64,000 nucleotides of DNA from Marinobacter salinus. Its GTDB lineage: Bacteria > Pseudomonadota > Gammaproteobacteria > Pseudomonadales > Oleiphilaceae. Under the pieces are notes generated by a model. That model saw nothing but the letters and a program-made list of their open reading frames with translations, made no database searches and was not told the DNA's origin. This document shows, in pieces, positions 16,037-25,727 of this stretch (position 1 is its first letter; every line of letters begins with the position of its first letter). The position numbers and the translations under genes are program-made. Location of the stretch: positions 2,790,001-2,854,000 of the forward strand of contig NZ_CP017715.1 in the NCBI RefSeq assembly GCF_001854125.1, given 5' to 3'.

Positions 16037-16714
16037 ATGAACGCGTTCAAACCCCGAGAGACCCTCACAGAACAGGTTGCCCGCCACATTGAGAACATGA
16101 TTGCCTTCGGTCAGCTTCGCTCAGGAGAGCGAATCTATGAGAGCGTCATGGCCAAACAGATGGACGTCAGTCATGGTTCAATCCGGGAGGGGTTGCTGCT
16201 TCTGGAAAAACGACACCTGGTTCGTAACGTCCCCCGGAAGGGCGCATTCGTGACGCCACTGGATGAGCACTTCGTCCGTAGCCTTTATGAAACCCTGGAA
16301 CTCTACCTGACCCACACCGGACGCAAGCTGGTGCGGCAATGGCAACCAGCGGATATGGAGCGGCTGGAATCACTGTATGACCGGATGAACACCTGCTTCC
16401 AGAAAAACGACCTGATGGCCTTTCTCGAACTGGGCATTGAGTACACACAGGCATCCATCGCCTATGCAGACAACTACTTCATCACTGCAGCTATTGACGA
16501 CCTCTGGCCTTCTGCCAGGCGCTGTGCCTTTGCCACTTTCCAGAGGGGGGGCAACCAGGTTCTCGAAGACAATCTGGCGCACATGCGGGAATCCATTCAG
16601 GCCATCAAGGACCGTGACGAAGAGCGTCTGGCTGACATCCTGCACCGGTATGCCCTGCAGCAGTGCCAACAGGTTCTGGACGCCATCGAAGCCGGCGCCC
16701 CCAAGGGCGCCTGA
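16037..16714 (+). CDS. GntR-family transcriptional regulator (FCD-like)
   Basis: DNA-binding repressor or activator with an N-terminal winged helix (about residues 10-75: LTEQVARHIENMIAFGQLRS, SVMAKQMDVSHGSIREGLLL) and a helical C-terminal effector domain of the FadR/FCD kind. 225 residues, usual for the subgroup. The ligand is unknown. It starts 87 bases after cls and is convergent with the patatin gene, with only eight bases between stops, so it has no obvious regulatory target by position. I cannot tell whether it shares a transcript with cls. Confidence 0.85.
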   Translation: MNAFKPRETLTEQVARHIENMIAFGQLRSGERIYESVMAKQMDVSHGSIREGLLLLEKRHLVRNVPRKGAFVTPLDEHFVRSLYETLELYLTHTGRKLVRQWQPADMERLESLYDRMNTCFQKNDLMAFLELGIEYTQASIAYADNYFITAAIDDLWPSARRCAFATFQRGGNQVLEDNLAHMRESIQAIKDRDEERLADILHRYALQQCQQVLDAIEAGAPKGA

Positions 16715-16722
16715 CCCGGGCA

Positions 16723-18951
16723 TCAGTAAAACAGCTGGGTGAATGAAAAGCCGATGTTCAGGTAGGCCGTCCAGTTGTCCTTGTTATTATACGCAGTCGC
16801 CACCTGCACCGGCCCCAGGAAGGTATCCACTCCGGCAAATGCACTCCAGGAGCGGACCGAGTTGTTCCAGCTGGCCTCATCCAGAGAGTCCCATGCATTC
16901 CCCACCTCCAGCCCCACCCCTGCAAACCACGGCACCAGTGGCCCGCCAAAAGCCTGGCTGGCGTACAGCGCGCCCATCAGTGCGTTGTCGCCGGTAATCT
17001 GCCCCGGAGCAAAGGCGGACAAACGTCGGAATCCGCCCAGCCGGACGGCATTTTCAATGCCTGGCTCCCCGCGGGTCACTGCTTCAGCATAGAGCAGGCC
17101 CGTCATGTTAAAGCCCTTCCAGGTTCGGGTTCCCAACGCCATACTGGTGATCGAGTCAAAATGCCGATCAGAACCAAGATCTTCGCGCTCCAGGCGCCCC
17201 CGCATGCCCGCAAAGGCCCCCTGCCGTGGGAAAAAGGCATCATCCAGGGAGTCGTGAACCACCTGAAGCGCAAGGCCACCCTGGTGGATCGAATCATCGG
17301 GAGCCACCGCTTGCCCGACCTGCTCGTCTACCGTGGCATAGCCCCGGGTGTATTTGAGGCGGACCTCGGCAATGCCACCAAGCTCCATCCCCAACGCGAG
17401 ATCCGCCTTGCGGAAAGTGACATCCACCTCCGCAATACGAGTATCGTTGCTATCGTAAATACTGAACGTCTCGCGACTGTACTGACCACCCAACACCATA
17501 AACCGCTGATAGCCATAATCGACTGGCTGATACCACTGGGTCCGCACCCAAGGCTCGGTGCCCAGCTGAATGCCCGTCTGCCATTCACCACCAAGCGCGT
17601 TGAGTTCAGTCATTCGAATGGATGAAGCAATGTTGAACCGGGTTTCGCCATTGAAGTTATCTTCATAGTTGAGACCAAATGACAGATAATTTGGCCCCCA
17701 GCTTTTCTCCTGAACCCCAATGGTCAGTACCGTTCCCTCGCGGGACGGCGAAAGCGAATAGGAGACGGTCTCGTAATAGCCGAGACCGTATATCCGTTTC
17801 AGGTCGGCTTCCAGTACGGCCACATCCAGAGGCATACCAGGCTGCTGTCGGATCCGTTCCCGCAGGAACTCACGGGCCAGCGAACTCCCCTGGTCAATTT
17901 CAATGCGTGCTATCGGACCCGCTGTGTAGGCACGAGACCCCATTGCCGCTTTGTACCCCGTCCACTCCGAGCGGGAGACCCTCAGCGGGTTTAGCTCCAC
18001 GGCATGATTGCGCGCCGCGCTGGCACCCAGCTCGAACAATACCGGGGCATTGTAGAAATCCGCTGAGCTGAAACCTTCAAGGTCCGGTCGGATCAGCACA
18101 TCTCCATCCCGGAGCAGGCCCAGCTGCTCCTCCGTGTTGCGGCGAGTCATGATCGTGGTCAGTTGCCCGACAACTGAGAACGCCTCCCTCAATTCATCGG
18201 TTTCCATCAACGAATCGGTAATGTCGACTGCAATAATAATCTCGGCACCCATCTCGCGAGCCACACTCACGGGCAGGTTGTTGGCGACACCGCCATCCAC
18301 CAGCAGATGGCCATCTCGTTCAACCGGTGCATAGACCCCCGGAATGCTCATACTGGCACGGATGGCTTCCGCGAGATTCCCCTTCCCCATGACCACAGGC
18401 TCACCGGTCTCGAGGTCTGTGGCCACTGCGCGGAACGGCACGGCGAGGCGATCAAAGTCCTCTACCAGAGCAGCGTTATGGGTGAGTTCGTTGAGAATAA
18501 AGCCCAGATTCTGGCCGGCAATGATGCCTCCGCCCACATGTAGACCATCCGACCGGAGACCAATGCCCGGGGTTACCGGAAAACGCCATTCTTCCTGCTT
18601 GCGGCGGACCGGCTTGTAAATCCTGCCGGGATCATCCCGAAAGCTGGAAAGCCAGTCCATCTCGATGAACCGGCGCTCGATATCATTGACTGGCATGCCC
18701 GATGCGTAGAGTGCCCCTACTGCCGAGCCGGCGCTGGTCCCTACGACCACATCAACCGGAATGTTCATTTCCTCCAGAACCCGGATAACGCCAACGTGGG
18801 CCATGCCCTTGGCACCACCACCACTAAGGACCAACCCCACTTTCGGTCGCTCGGCTGCAAAAACAGGCACCAGCCCAAGCGAGCCGGCCAGGGCGAGAAA
18901 GAGGAGCACAGATTTCACAGGCCCGAATCCTTTCAGATTGAACGCGATCAC
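16723..18951 (-). CDS. Patatin-like phospholipase with beta-barrel (PlpD-type autotransporter)
   Basis: Type Vd secreted lipase: a patatin domain is moved to or across the outer membrane by its own C-terminal barrel. A signal peptide covers about residues 1-33 (cleavage near FAA). The patatin domain shows the oxyanion loop GGGAKG (44-49), nucleophile GTSAG (Ser73) and the Asp of DGG (Asp219). A POTRA-like segment (about 340-410: IARIEIDQGSSLAREFLRER) precedes a 16-strand-type barrel ending in FSFTQLFY, with a terminal aromatic as outer-membrane barrels require. 742 residues, near PlpD of Pseudomonas aeruginosa. The GTG start overlaps the upstream gene stop (GTGA), so the upstream unknown protein is likely made together with it. 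Confidence 0.9.
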   Translation of the reverse strand: MIAFNLKGFGPVKSVLLFLALAGSLGLVPVFAAERPKVGLVLSGGGAKGMAHVGVIRVLEEMNIPVDVVVGTSAGSAVGALYASGMPVNDIERRFIEMDWLSSFRDDPGRIYKPVRRKQEEWRFPVTPGIGLRSDGLHVGGGIIAGQNLGFILNELTHNAALVEDFDRLAVPFRAVATDLETGEPVVMGKGNLAEAIRASMSIPGVYAPVERDGHLLVDGGVANNLPVSVAREMGAEIIIAVDITDSLMETDELREAFSVVGQLTTIMTRRNTEEQLGLLRDGDVLIRPDLEGFSSADFYNAPVLFELGASAARNHAVELNPLRVSRSEWTGYKAAMGSRAYTAGPIARIEIDQGSSLAREFLRERIRQQPGMPLDVAVLEADLKRIYGLGYYETVSYSLSPSREGTVLTIGVQEKSWGPNYLSFGLNYEDNFNGETRFNIASSIRMTELNALGGEWQTGIQLGTEPWVRTQWYQPVDYGYQRFMVLGGQYSRETFSIYDSNDTRIAEVDVTFRKADLALGMELGGIAEVRLKYTRGYATVDEQVGQAVAPDDSIHQGGLALQVVHDSLDDAFFPRQGAFAGMRGRLEREDLGSDRHFDSITSMALGTRTWKGFNMTGLLYAEAVTRGEPGIENAVRLGGFRRLSAFAPGQITGDNALMGALYASQAFGGPLVPWFAGVGLEVGNAWDSLDEASWNNSVRSWSAFAGVDTFLGPVQVATAYNNKDNWTAYLNIGFSFTQLFY

Positions 18952-19553
18952 GTTCGGTCAGATGAATCGTCGTCCGCAAGAGAAAGATGGGAGACGTCCG
19001 GCACTAACGGGGGCGGCAGATCCCGCTCAACACCCAGATCGCTACCGGCCGGAGCCAGCGTCCAGTCATCAAGATGCTGGAACATGGGCGCCTCGACTTC
19101 ACTGTGCTCCGCCAGAGTCACCCCCACCGGATCGAGGGTCAGATCGGATCCGGAGAGAATGTCATCGACCTTTTCACCGGCCACCGGCAAACGATCGCCT
19201 GGCTCTGTTCGGGGGACCTGCCCCTGAGGTGGTGCCGCGGGGACCTTCTCCGGCTTTGGCGCCGCTGATGATGCTGAGGGCCGTGCCGGCTGTTCACGGA
19301 GGGGTTCTTTCGGTTCTGGTTCCGGGGCACCCGGCATTGGCTGAACGTAGGCCAGCATGCCATGCTTGTTCAGCACCGCCCGGTATTTTTCCGCCTGAAC
19401 CTCTTCCAGCTTGTTTCGAATAACCACAGGTTGGCCGCTGAACATGCGATCAACCTGCGCGACACTGGCCTTGAACAAGGTCCGGGCATTATTCCGTGCG
19501 GTTTCCAGATCTGTACCGGGGGTACACTCCCCCTTAAAGACAAGCTGAAACAT
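18948..19553 (-). CDS. Unknown protein coupled to the patatin autotransporter
   Basis: I do not recognise a function. The 201 residues have a compact N-terminal part (residues 1-75, FQLVFKGECTPGTDLETARN, MFSGQPVVIRNKLEEVQAEK) of a type I have seen in other gammaproteobacterial proteins, where a short alpha/beta domain of the form VFKGE...LFKA...FSG is followed by variable tails. The rest is low complexity, rich in Pro, Glu and Ala (about 75-125), then acidic. There is no signal peptide or membrane segment. AGAGG precedes the ATG. The stop overlaps the patatin GTG start, which argues for a shared job such as regulation or folding support, but this is inference. Confidence 0.7.
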   Translation of the reverse strand: MFQLVFKGECTPGTDLETARNNARTLFKASVAQVDRMFSGQPVVIRNKLEEVQAEKYRAVLNKHGMLAYVQPMPGAPEPEPKEPLREQPARPSASSAAPKPEKVPAAPPQGQVPRTEPGDRLPVAGEKVDDILSGSDLTLDPVGVTLAEHSEVEAPMFQHLDDWTLAPAGSDLGVERDLPPPLVPDVSHLSLADDDSSDRT

Positions 19554-19769
19554 GGACCATCCTCTTACTGATTCGTTTAATCACATGATAGCTGATGGAA
19601 GCGCGCTCCGGCAGCGCCGGGCCATGGCCGTAAACTCATGCAAACTGCAAACAATTGAAAAATATTGGCACTACATCACGCAAAATGCGACAGACTCTGC
19701 AATAATCGTCCGTAACCTAAACTTACACTTTGTTACACTCACGCCGAGCGTCGCCAGGGAGTGGTCTTC

Positions 19770-20135
19770 ATGAACCTCAAGTCCTCTATCTGCACCATCG
19801 CCGCAACACTCATGTTTTCGGTCTCCGGCGCCCACGCTGAGAACCTGGACATCCTGATGAACCAGGTGTTTCCTCAGGGGCAGGCAACCTACATTGGCTA
19901 CCAGAGTGTCGAGCGTGAAGACATTCCGGTTACTTCGGCGGTAGACCGCAAGTACCTGATTGTTGACTTCCGCTTCGATGCACGACAGCCGCCCACAGAA
20001 CAGCTGCAGGCGAGTGTTCACAAAGTCTGCATGACCCTCCTGAAAGACCGAGAGCTGGTGCGCCACCTATCTGACTCTGGCTACGACATGGTGTCCGTGG
20101 CCTTCGATCGCCGCTCGCAGTTCGACTGCCTCTGA
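19770..20135 (+). CDS. Small exported protein of unknown function
   Basis: 121 residues with a clear signal peptide (about residues 1-23, cut after GAHA). The mature part includes NQVFPQGQATYIGYQSVERE and VCMTLLKDRELVRHLSDSGY, with two cysteines, one near the middle and one just before the end (FDCL), that could form a disulfide in the periplasm. AGGGAG lies nine bases before ATG 19770; a GTG three codons earlier is also in frame. It stands alone between the patatin operon and a sensor kinase on the opposite strand. I cannot name a family with confidence. Confidence 0.65.
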   Translation: MNLKSSICTIAATLMFSVSGAHAENLDILMNQVFPQGQATYIGYQSVEREDIPVTSAVDRKYLIVDFRFDARQPPTEQLQASVHKVCMTLLKDRELVRHLSDSGYDMVSVAFDRRSQFDCL

Positions 20136-20144
20136 TTCCCCGAC

Positions 20145-22934
20145 CTAGCTCTGGCGTCCCAGCAACTTGGGAAAGGCTTCCAGTGAACTGTTGACCGCAT
20201 CCAGATTGAACGCCTCAACGTCCGCCAGCAGCTTCTCTCCGTACCGGGAAACAGAACCGGAGCGGTATCGCGAGCCCCAGGCCAGAACGCGGCGGGCGAA
20301 ATCCTTCATCTGCTCCGGGTCACCGCTCTCCCGTATCGTTTTCCATTCGTCGCCAAAATCAGATGCCAGCTGCTCCCTCAGCCAGCCCCTTTCCTGCATG
20401 CTCAGAGTTTGTGCCAGTAGCCGTTCTGCTTCTTTCGGTTCACCTTCATCGCCGGCCTGCTCGCCGGTTGCCTCCACGTTCGGCAGCACCACGGTAAACA
20501 CAGAACCTGTTCCGGGCTCGCTTTCCACCTCCAGCTCTCCGCCCATCATCCGGGCCAGCTTACGGCTGATCGCAAGACCGAGGCCGGTGCCCCCGTAGCG
20601 ACGGGTATTCTGGCCTTCCTGTTGCTCAAAGGCGTCAAAGATACGTTCGCGCTGATCAGGCGGAATACCAATGCCGGTATCCTTGACAGTGACCCGCAAC
20701 TTGTAGCGTTGCCGGTCAGAGCCATCCGCAACGTTTCTGTTCAGCTCTTCTCCGGATTTCAGTGGGATCGCGACCGCCCTGACGGTCACACCGCCCTCAT
20801 GGGTAAACTTGATTGCGTTGCCGACGAGGTTGAACAGTACCTGACGCAACCGGGTCTCATCGAGCATCATCGCAGCCGGCATTTTCGAATCGACACTCAC
20901 CTCCAGGGATATGCCCTGTTCCCTGGCTCTCAAATCGAAGATATGGCGCACGTCGTCTAGCAGACGGCGCATGGAAACAGCCGAGTAATCCAGCCGCATT
21001 TTCCCGGCCTCGATCCGCGAAAGGTCCAGAATATCGTTGATCAGCATCAGCAAACTTCGGCTGCCGGCCCTAATGGCATCCAGATACGTGCGCTGTTGCG
21101 GATCGGTAACGCTGTTGCTGAGCAGATCGCTGTAACCAATCACCGCATTCATCGGTGTCCGTATTTCATGGGACATATTGGCAAGGAACTCACTCTTGGC
21201 CAGACTGGCGGTTTCCGCCTCCCGGGCCAGACGCTCGGCCTCCAGTTTGGCCGCGCGCAGTTCGTCTTCGCTCCGGCGTAATGCATTTTCGGAGCGGATC
21301 CGCTCATCCACTTCCCGCGACAGCTTGCGGTTCCAGTAAAGGAAGATCAGCACCACCAGGACAGCGATCAATACCACCCGGCGCACCACGGTGTAGTCGG
21401 TTTCCTGTTCGATATCGAGGTGGATCCAGCGGTTATAGATGGTTTCTGTTTCCGCTGCATCCAGGCTGCTAAGAGCCTTGTTCAGAATTCTGTGCAGCTC
21501 AGGGCTATCCTTCCGCACCGCGAGTCTCAGGTCATACTGATAGGGCGTGATACTGGTGATTCTCAAGTTCGACAGTCCCAGCCGCGCCACGGTGTAACTG
21601 ACCGCGGGAATATGCGTAACCATAACGTCGAGGTCACCGTTGGACAGGGCCAGCAGCCCCTCCTCAACGGTGTCGACGGGATACAGGTCAAGGTCGGGAT
21701 GATTGATCAGCAGGTAATCGTGAGCCGCGTGGCGATTGACGACACCAACCTTCTCTGAGCGCAACTCCCTGAGATCCCCGATAAAACGGCCGTCATCACG
21801 AATAGCGAGAGCAATCGGCACCGTGAGGTAGGCCCGAGTGAAGAGAAAATCATTTTCGGTCCTCGGCGTCCGTGAGAGCCCGGGCAGGATATCGACCTCT
21901 CCGGCCTTCAACTGTTCTTCCGACTCAATCCGGTCTCGCAGAATAACCCGGTTAAACCGGACTTTGAGCTGCGACTCCAGCCGGGTCACCAGGTCGGGCG
22001 CCAACCCGGTGGGACGGTCATCCTGGGCGTATTCGAAGGGTGGCCAGTCAGAACGGAAGGCAACACGAAGATTCGGGTGCCGCTTGAGCCATTCCATGTC
22101 CGTGGCGGAAAGCTCCAGCCCGCTGCGTTCCAGGGCTGGCAAATCTGCCTGGAGCCAGGACTGCCGGATAACCCGGTGCTCATTGTGACTGATCGCAGCC
22201 ACCGCCTTATCCATAACGCGGTAAAGAAGGTCATCATCAATATTGATCTGCAGCACAACGTCCACAGTGTTCTTGTCCAGCAAAACCGACAACCCGATGC
22301 CGTTTATCATCGCTGATTGCAGGTAATCGGACACAACCGGCACCGGCCCCAGGAACGCATCTGCCTGACCCGAGAGCACACGACTCACTGCCTCGCCGAT
22401 ACTGTCCACTGGCACCGGAGTAAAGCTCTCGACCGGGTCCAACATGGGAAACTGATTAGGGTCGCCCCGGATAACCGCAATTCGGCCGCCCTCCAGATCA
22501 GACAGCGTACGGATTGCCGCATCGCCAGCGCTGACAAACAAGCCATAGGTCAGCGACATCAAGGGTTCGGTATAGCGCTTTCCCGGCGTTACCGGTGCTC
22601 CGGGCATCCGGGTAGTCAGGATGGTTTCGGGTACTGGCACCCCCTGATCGGGCTCACCTTCCAGCGCCACCGGCTCAACGGGAACCCCCAGCTTATCGGA
22701 CAGGCGAGCAAGGTAGTCGACGTAGGTGCCCGCCAGGGTTCCGTCGCCAGTATCGAATATCAGCGGTACCTGGCCAACCCGGACACCAACACGGAAGCGG
22801 TCCTGTTGGGCAAGCCACGCCAATTCTTCACTACCAAGCACCGGGGCGGGAGACGACTGGGGAGGATCAGCTCTCAGTGGGGCTTGAAAAAGTGCCAACA
22901 GGCAGAATAGTAATGTCGGAAGGGTGACCTTCAC
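20145..22934 (-). CDS. BvgS/EvgS-like sensor histidine kinase with two periplasmic SBP domains
   Basis: Membrane sensor kinase of 929 residues. Signal peptide about 1-22, then two tandem solute-binding (SBP_bac_3) domains at about 40-275 and 285-505 in the periplasm, a membrane segment at 517-534, a short coiled coil, the phospho-acceptor [14 protein letters not shown] (His589), and an ATPase domain with [22 protein letters not shown] and [10 protein letters not shown]. Unlike BvgS and EvgS there is no receiver, and the C-terminal 90 residues resemble the tail of such kinases without a clear HPt histidine. GTG start with GAGGA upstream. No response regulator lies beside it, so its partner is elsewhere. 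The ligand is unknown; amino acid-like solutes are typical for these domains. Confidence 0.87.
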   Translation of the reverse strand: MKVTLPTLLFCLLALFQAPLRADPPQSSPAPVLGSEELAWLAQQDRFRVGVRVGQVPLIFDTGDGTLAGTYVDYLARLSDKLGVPVEPVALEGEPDQGVPVPETILTTRMPGAPVTPGKRYTEPLMSLTYGLFVSAGDAAIRTLSDLEGGRIAVIRGDPNQFPMLDPVESFTPVPVDSIGEAVSRVLSGQADAFLGPVPVVSDYLQSAMINGIGLSVLLDKNTVDVVLQINIDDDLLYRVMDKAVAAISHNEHRVIRQSWLQADLPALERSGLELSATDMEWLKRHPNLRVAFRSDWPPFEYAQDDRPTGLAPDLVTRLESQLKVRFNRVILRDRIESEEQLKAGEVDILPGLSRTPRTENDFLFTRAYLTVPIALAIRDDGRFIGDLRELRSEKVGVVNRHAAHDYLLINHPDLDLYPVDTVEEGLLALSNGDLDVMVTHIPAVSYTVARLGLSNLRITSITPYQYDLRLAVRKDSPELHRILNKALSSLDAAETETIYNRWIHLDIEQETDYTVVRRVVLIAVLVVLIFLYWNRKLSREVDERIRSENALRRSEDELRAAKLEAERLAREAETASLAKSEFLANMSHEIRTPMNAVIGYSDLLSNSVTDPQQRTYLDAIRAGSRSLLMLINDILDLSRIEAGKMRLDYSAVSMRRLLDDVRHIFDLRAREQGISLEVSVDSKMPAAMMLDETRLRQVLFNLVGNAIKFTHEGGVTVRAVAIPLKSGEELNRNVADGSDRQRYKLRVTVKDTGIGIPPDQRERIFDAFEQQEGQNTRRYGGTGLGLAISRKLARMMGGELEVESEPGTGSVFTVVLPNVEATGEQAGDEGEPKEAERLLAQTLSMQERGWLREQLASDFGDEWKTIRESGDPEQMKDFARRVLAWGSRYRSGSVSRYGEKLLADVEAFNLDAVNSSLEAFPKLLGRQS

Positions 22935-23030
22935 TGGATATCCTCAGGGGTTCCGCTACATTTCAGGGAACAATACCTGCAAACGGGCGTGATTTCATTC
23001 AACCAGTCATTAGTCAGGAGAACCGCATAC

Positions 23031-23264
23031 ATGGACACCAGCAAGCACTCGCTCTCGACCCTTTTCGAACAGATGGGCCTGGCTTCGGATGAAAAGAGCA
23101 TTGAAGATTTTGTTTCCAGATATTCACCGTTGCCAAGTGAGATCGCACTGCAGGACGCGCCATTCTGGTCAGAGAGCCAGTCCCACTTCCTTGAAGAAGG
23201 CCTGGAAGAGGACAGCGACTGGGCCGAAGTGATTGACGAACTCGACGCCCTCATGCGCCACTGA
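23031..23264 (+). CDS. DUF2789 family protein
   Basis: 77-residue cytosolic protein of the DUF2789 family. Starts MDTSKHSLSTLFEQMGLASD and ends with an acidic stretch LEEDSDWAEVIDELDALMRH. No function is known for the family. ATG 23031 has AGGAG upstream; the open frame extends 14 codons further but without a ribosome site. It is divergent from the sensor kinase and convergent with a diguanylate cyclase. Confidence 0.8.
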   Translation: MDTSKHSLSTLFEQMGLASDEKSIEDFVSRYSPLPSEIALQDAPFWSESQSHFLEEGLEEDSDWAEVIDELDALMRH

Positions 23265-23272
23265 TCAGGCTC

Positions 23273-24697
23273 TCAGGCGAAGACGCGGACACAGTTCCGG
23301 CCGGCACCTTTGGCCAGGTAAAGGGCACGGTCGGCGCGCTCAAACACCGAATCTTCAGAGTCACCCGGGGCAAATCCCACCAACCCCGCAGAGAAGGTTA
23401 CGGTGACCGGCTCACCACTGAAGTGAAACGGCAGGTTGCTGACATGCTGCCTGAGTTTGTCCATCACAACCTGAGCATCGTCCGGCAAGGTTTCCGGGAG
23501 TAGAAGCACAAACTCTTCGCCGCCATACCGGGCAATATAATCGGTATTTCGTAACCGGTCCCTCAATTCCTTTGCCACCAACTGCAGCACACGATCACCA
23601 GCCTTGTGCCCATAAGAGTCGTTGATCCGCTTGAACAGGTCGATATCGAGCACACCGATGGTAAGCGGGTGCTGATACCGCTGCCAACGGTTAAACTCGA
23701 AAGAAAGCCGCTCCTGCCAGGCTTCCCGGTTTGGTAACTGCGTCAGCAGGTCGGTCATCGCGCGCAGCCGCTCCCGGCGCACCTGCTCCTGCATCTGTTC
23801 AGAATGAGCCTCCATGGCTGCGAGTTTTTCCCGCATGGTACTGAGCTGTTCCGACAGCACCTGCTCCCGCTCGGTTTCCTGGGCATGAAAACGCCCAACT
23901 GCCCGACCGATCGATTCCAGATGGCCACTGACTGATTGCTTTAGCTGGTGCAGGTCATCGCTGGCCTCAATATCGAGACCGACCCGTTCCAGCTCCTCGC
24001 GGATTTCACGGTCCAGATTCTCAGTTGCATCGAGCCTGCCGGACTGGGCTATGGATTGGTCGGAAAAGTGCTGCCTCAGCACTTCCAGTCGCTCATCAAG
24101 GCGCTTCAGAAATGCCTCAAACTCTCGCTGACTCCGGGTAACGGCGGCAATGACAAGCTCGGCAACATGATTCAGGCCTTCCCGGAGCTCTTCCCAATGA
24201 TCACTGGACAACAACGCCTGCTGGAGACTCCTGGCGCGGGCCTCGGCGGCTGGTTCTAGAGAAACCTGGTTCAGCAACTGCCCCAGAAGCTGACCTACGC
24301 GACGGGCAATACGAAGACGCTGGGTGTTATCTTTCAGGTCCTGCTCATCGCCCGGGGAAGGTTCACTCTCCGAGGCAGGGGCAGGCTCCTGAGGCTGTAT
24401 CACCGGCTGAGGGGCGGGGCCCGCGGAAGAGGGCTGTTCATCAAGCAGCGCGACCTGCCGGTCGATCTGCTCCTGCAACTCACGCCAGGCCTCCACATCT
24501 ACTTTTTTCTTTCGAAGGTCCTTTCGAACACGGACCAGAAGCCGGTCAAGTTCCGGTGTCTGCCCTTCTGATGCGAGGCTCGTGCGCACCAGCATTCGTT
24601 CCAGTGTGTTACGCTCGGCTTTCCACTGTTTTTCCCGGTCATCAGCAGCCCCGATTTCCTGAAGATATTTTTCCTTCCAGGACTGATCCGATGCCAT
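23273..24697 (-). CDS. Diguanylate cyclase (coiled-coil N-terminus, GGDEF)
   Basis: Makes c-di-GMP from two GTP. 474 residues from ATG 24697, where GGAG sits upstream. The first about 290 residues are mostly helical and charged, starting MASDQSWKEKYLQEI, a beginning that recalls the Pseudomonas cyclase DgcP, with long coiled-coil stretches but no membrane segment. The GGDEF domain begins near DLLTQLPNREAWQERL and has the active motif GGEEFVLLLPE. It occupies the position after xerC where many gammaproteobacteria carry a HAD-type phosphatase gene. The link to DgcP is from memory of its N-terminus and is tentative. Confidence 0.87.
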   Translation of the reverse strand: MASDQSWKEKYLQEIGAADDREKQWKAERNTLERMLVRTSLASEGQTPELDRLLVRVRKDLRKKKVDVEAWRELQEQIDRQVALLDEQPSSAGPAPQPVIQPQEPAPASESEPSPGDEQDLKDNTQRLRIARRVGQLLGQLLNQVSLEPAAEARARSLQQALLSSDHWEELREGLNHVAELVIAAVTRSQREFEAFLKRLDERLEVLRQHFSDQSIAQSGRLDATENLDREIREELERVGLDIEASDDLHQLKQSVSGHLESIGRAVGRFHAQETEREQVLSEQLSTMREKLAAMEAHSEQMQEQVRRERLRAMTDLLTQLPNREAWQERLSFEFNRWQRYQHPLTIGVLDIDLFKRINDSYGHKAGDRVLQLVAKELRDRLRNTDYIARYGGEEFVLLLPETLPDDAQVVMDKLRQHVSNLPFHFSGEPVTVTFSAGLVGFAPGDSEDSVFERADRALYLAKGAGRNCVRVFA

Positions 24698-24757
24698 TGA
24701 GCGCTCCCGTATTGCTCTTGTTAACCACATGAAGACGAATTGATACCTTTTTGCCGG

Positions 24758-25726
24758 CTACTCACCGGTGTTCATTTCCTTACGTTCCGACCCATCATAC
24801 CGATGACGACGAGCTCTGGGGTGACTCTGGTCATAAACACGAGCCAAATGTTGAAAATCGAGGTGCGTATAGACTTGAGTGGTAGCGATATCCGCATGAC
24901 CCAGGAGTTCCTGAACCGCGCGCAGGTCGCCACTGGACTCGAGCATATGGCTGGCAAAGGAATGACGCAGCATGTGGGGATGCAGCTTCTGGTCTGCGCC
25001 CTTTTTCAGCCCCCAGCGGTTGAGACGGGACTGAATACTTCGATGACTCAATCGGTCACCGCGGCGACTGACGAACAGTGCCGGTTCCTGCTCTGATGCC
25101 AGCCCTGAACGCACCGGCAACCAGCAGCGGATTGCCTTCAGGGCTTTGCGGCCGACCGGCAAAACGCGCTCCTTGCTGCCCTTGCCCAGCACCCGGACTT
25201 CGCCCCCCTTCAGGTCAACTGCATCCAGATTCAGTCCAGCCAGCTCAGAGAGTCGCAGGCCCGAAGAGTACATCAGTTCAAACATGCAAAGATCCCGCAT
25301 TTCCAGCGGATCGTCAGGGCTGGCATCAAGCAGGTGATTGAGCTGATCCACATCCGTCACCCGGGGCAGCCGCCGGCCACTTTTGGGTGCCCGGATATCG
25401 AGGGCAGGGTTATCCGTCACCAGGCGTTCCCGCAAGAGGAACTGATAGAAACGGCGGGCAGAGGACAAATGACGCGCGATACTTCTTCCACTCAGCCCTT
25501 CCCGGTTCAGCGTCGCCACATAACGACGCACATCATGGCCGGAGACCACGCGCCACTCGCCGCCCCCTTCCTGCCATAACCAGGTTGCCAGACGAGTCAG
25601 ATCGCGCTGATAAGCGTCGCAGGTACGGGGAGAATGTCGTTTTTCGGCAGCAAGATGGCGGATAAAATCGGAGATGGGGCCCGTGAGCACCTCGGGCGGT
25701 GTAACAGGCACCCTTGTCTCTGGCAC
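24758..25726 (-). CDS. xerC: Tyrosine recombinase XerC
   Basis: Site-specific recombinase that acts with XerD at dif to resolve chromosome dimers. The catalytic set is present: Arg in SGLRLSELAGL, Lys in VLGKGSKERVLPV, His-x2-Arg in HPHMLRHSF, His in ELLGHADIATTQVYTH and the nucleophile Tyr at the end of that motif. I place the start at the GTG at 25726, one base after the DUF484 stop, with GGAG upstream (322 residues); the frame stays open to a GTG at 25768 without a ribosome site. Gene order lysA-dapF-DUF484-xerC is conserved in gammaproteobacteria. Confidence 0.93.
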   Translation of the reverse strand: MPETRVPVTPPEVLTGPISDFIRHLAAEKRHSPRTCDAYQRDLTRLATWLWQEGGGEWRVVSGHDVRRYVATLNREGLSGRSIARHLSSARRFYQFLLRERLVTDNPALDIRAPKSGRRLPRVTDVDQLNHLLDASPDDPLEMRDLCMFELMYSSGLRLSELAGLNLDAVDLKGGEVRVLGKGSKERVLPVGRKALKAIRCWLPVRSGLASEQEPALFVSRRGDRLSHRSIQSRLNRWGLKKGADQKLHPHMLRHSFASHMLESSGDLRAVQELLGHADIATTQVYTHLDFQHLARVYDQSHPRARRHRYDGSERKEMNTGE

Positions 25727-25727
25727 T

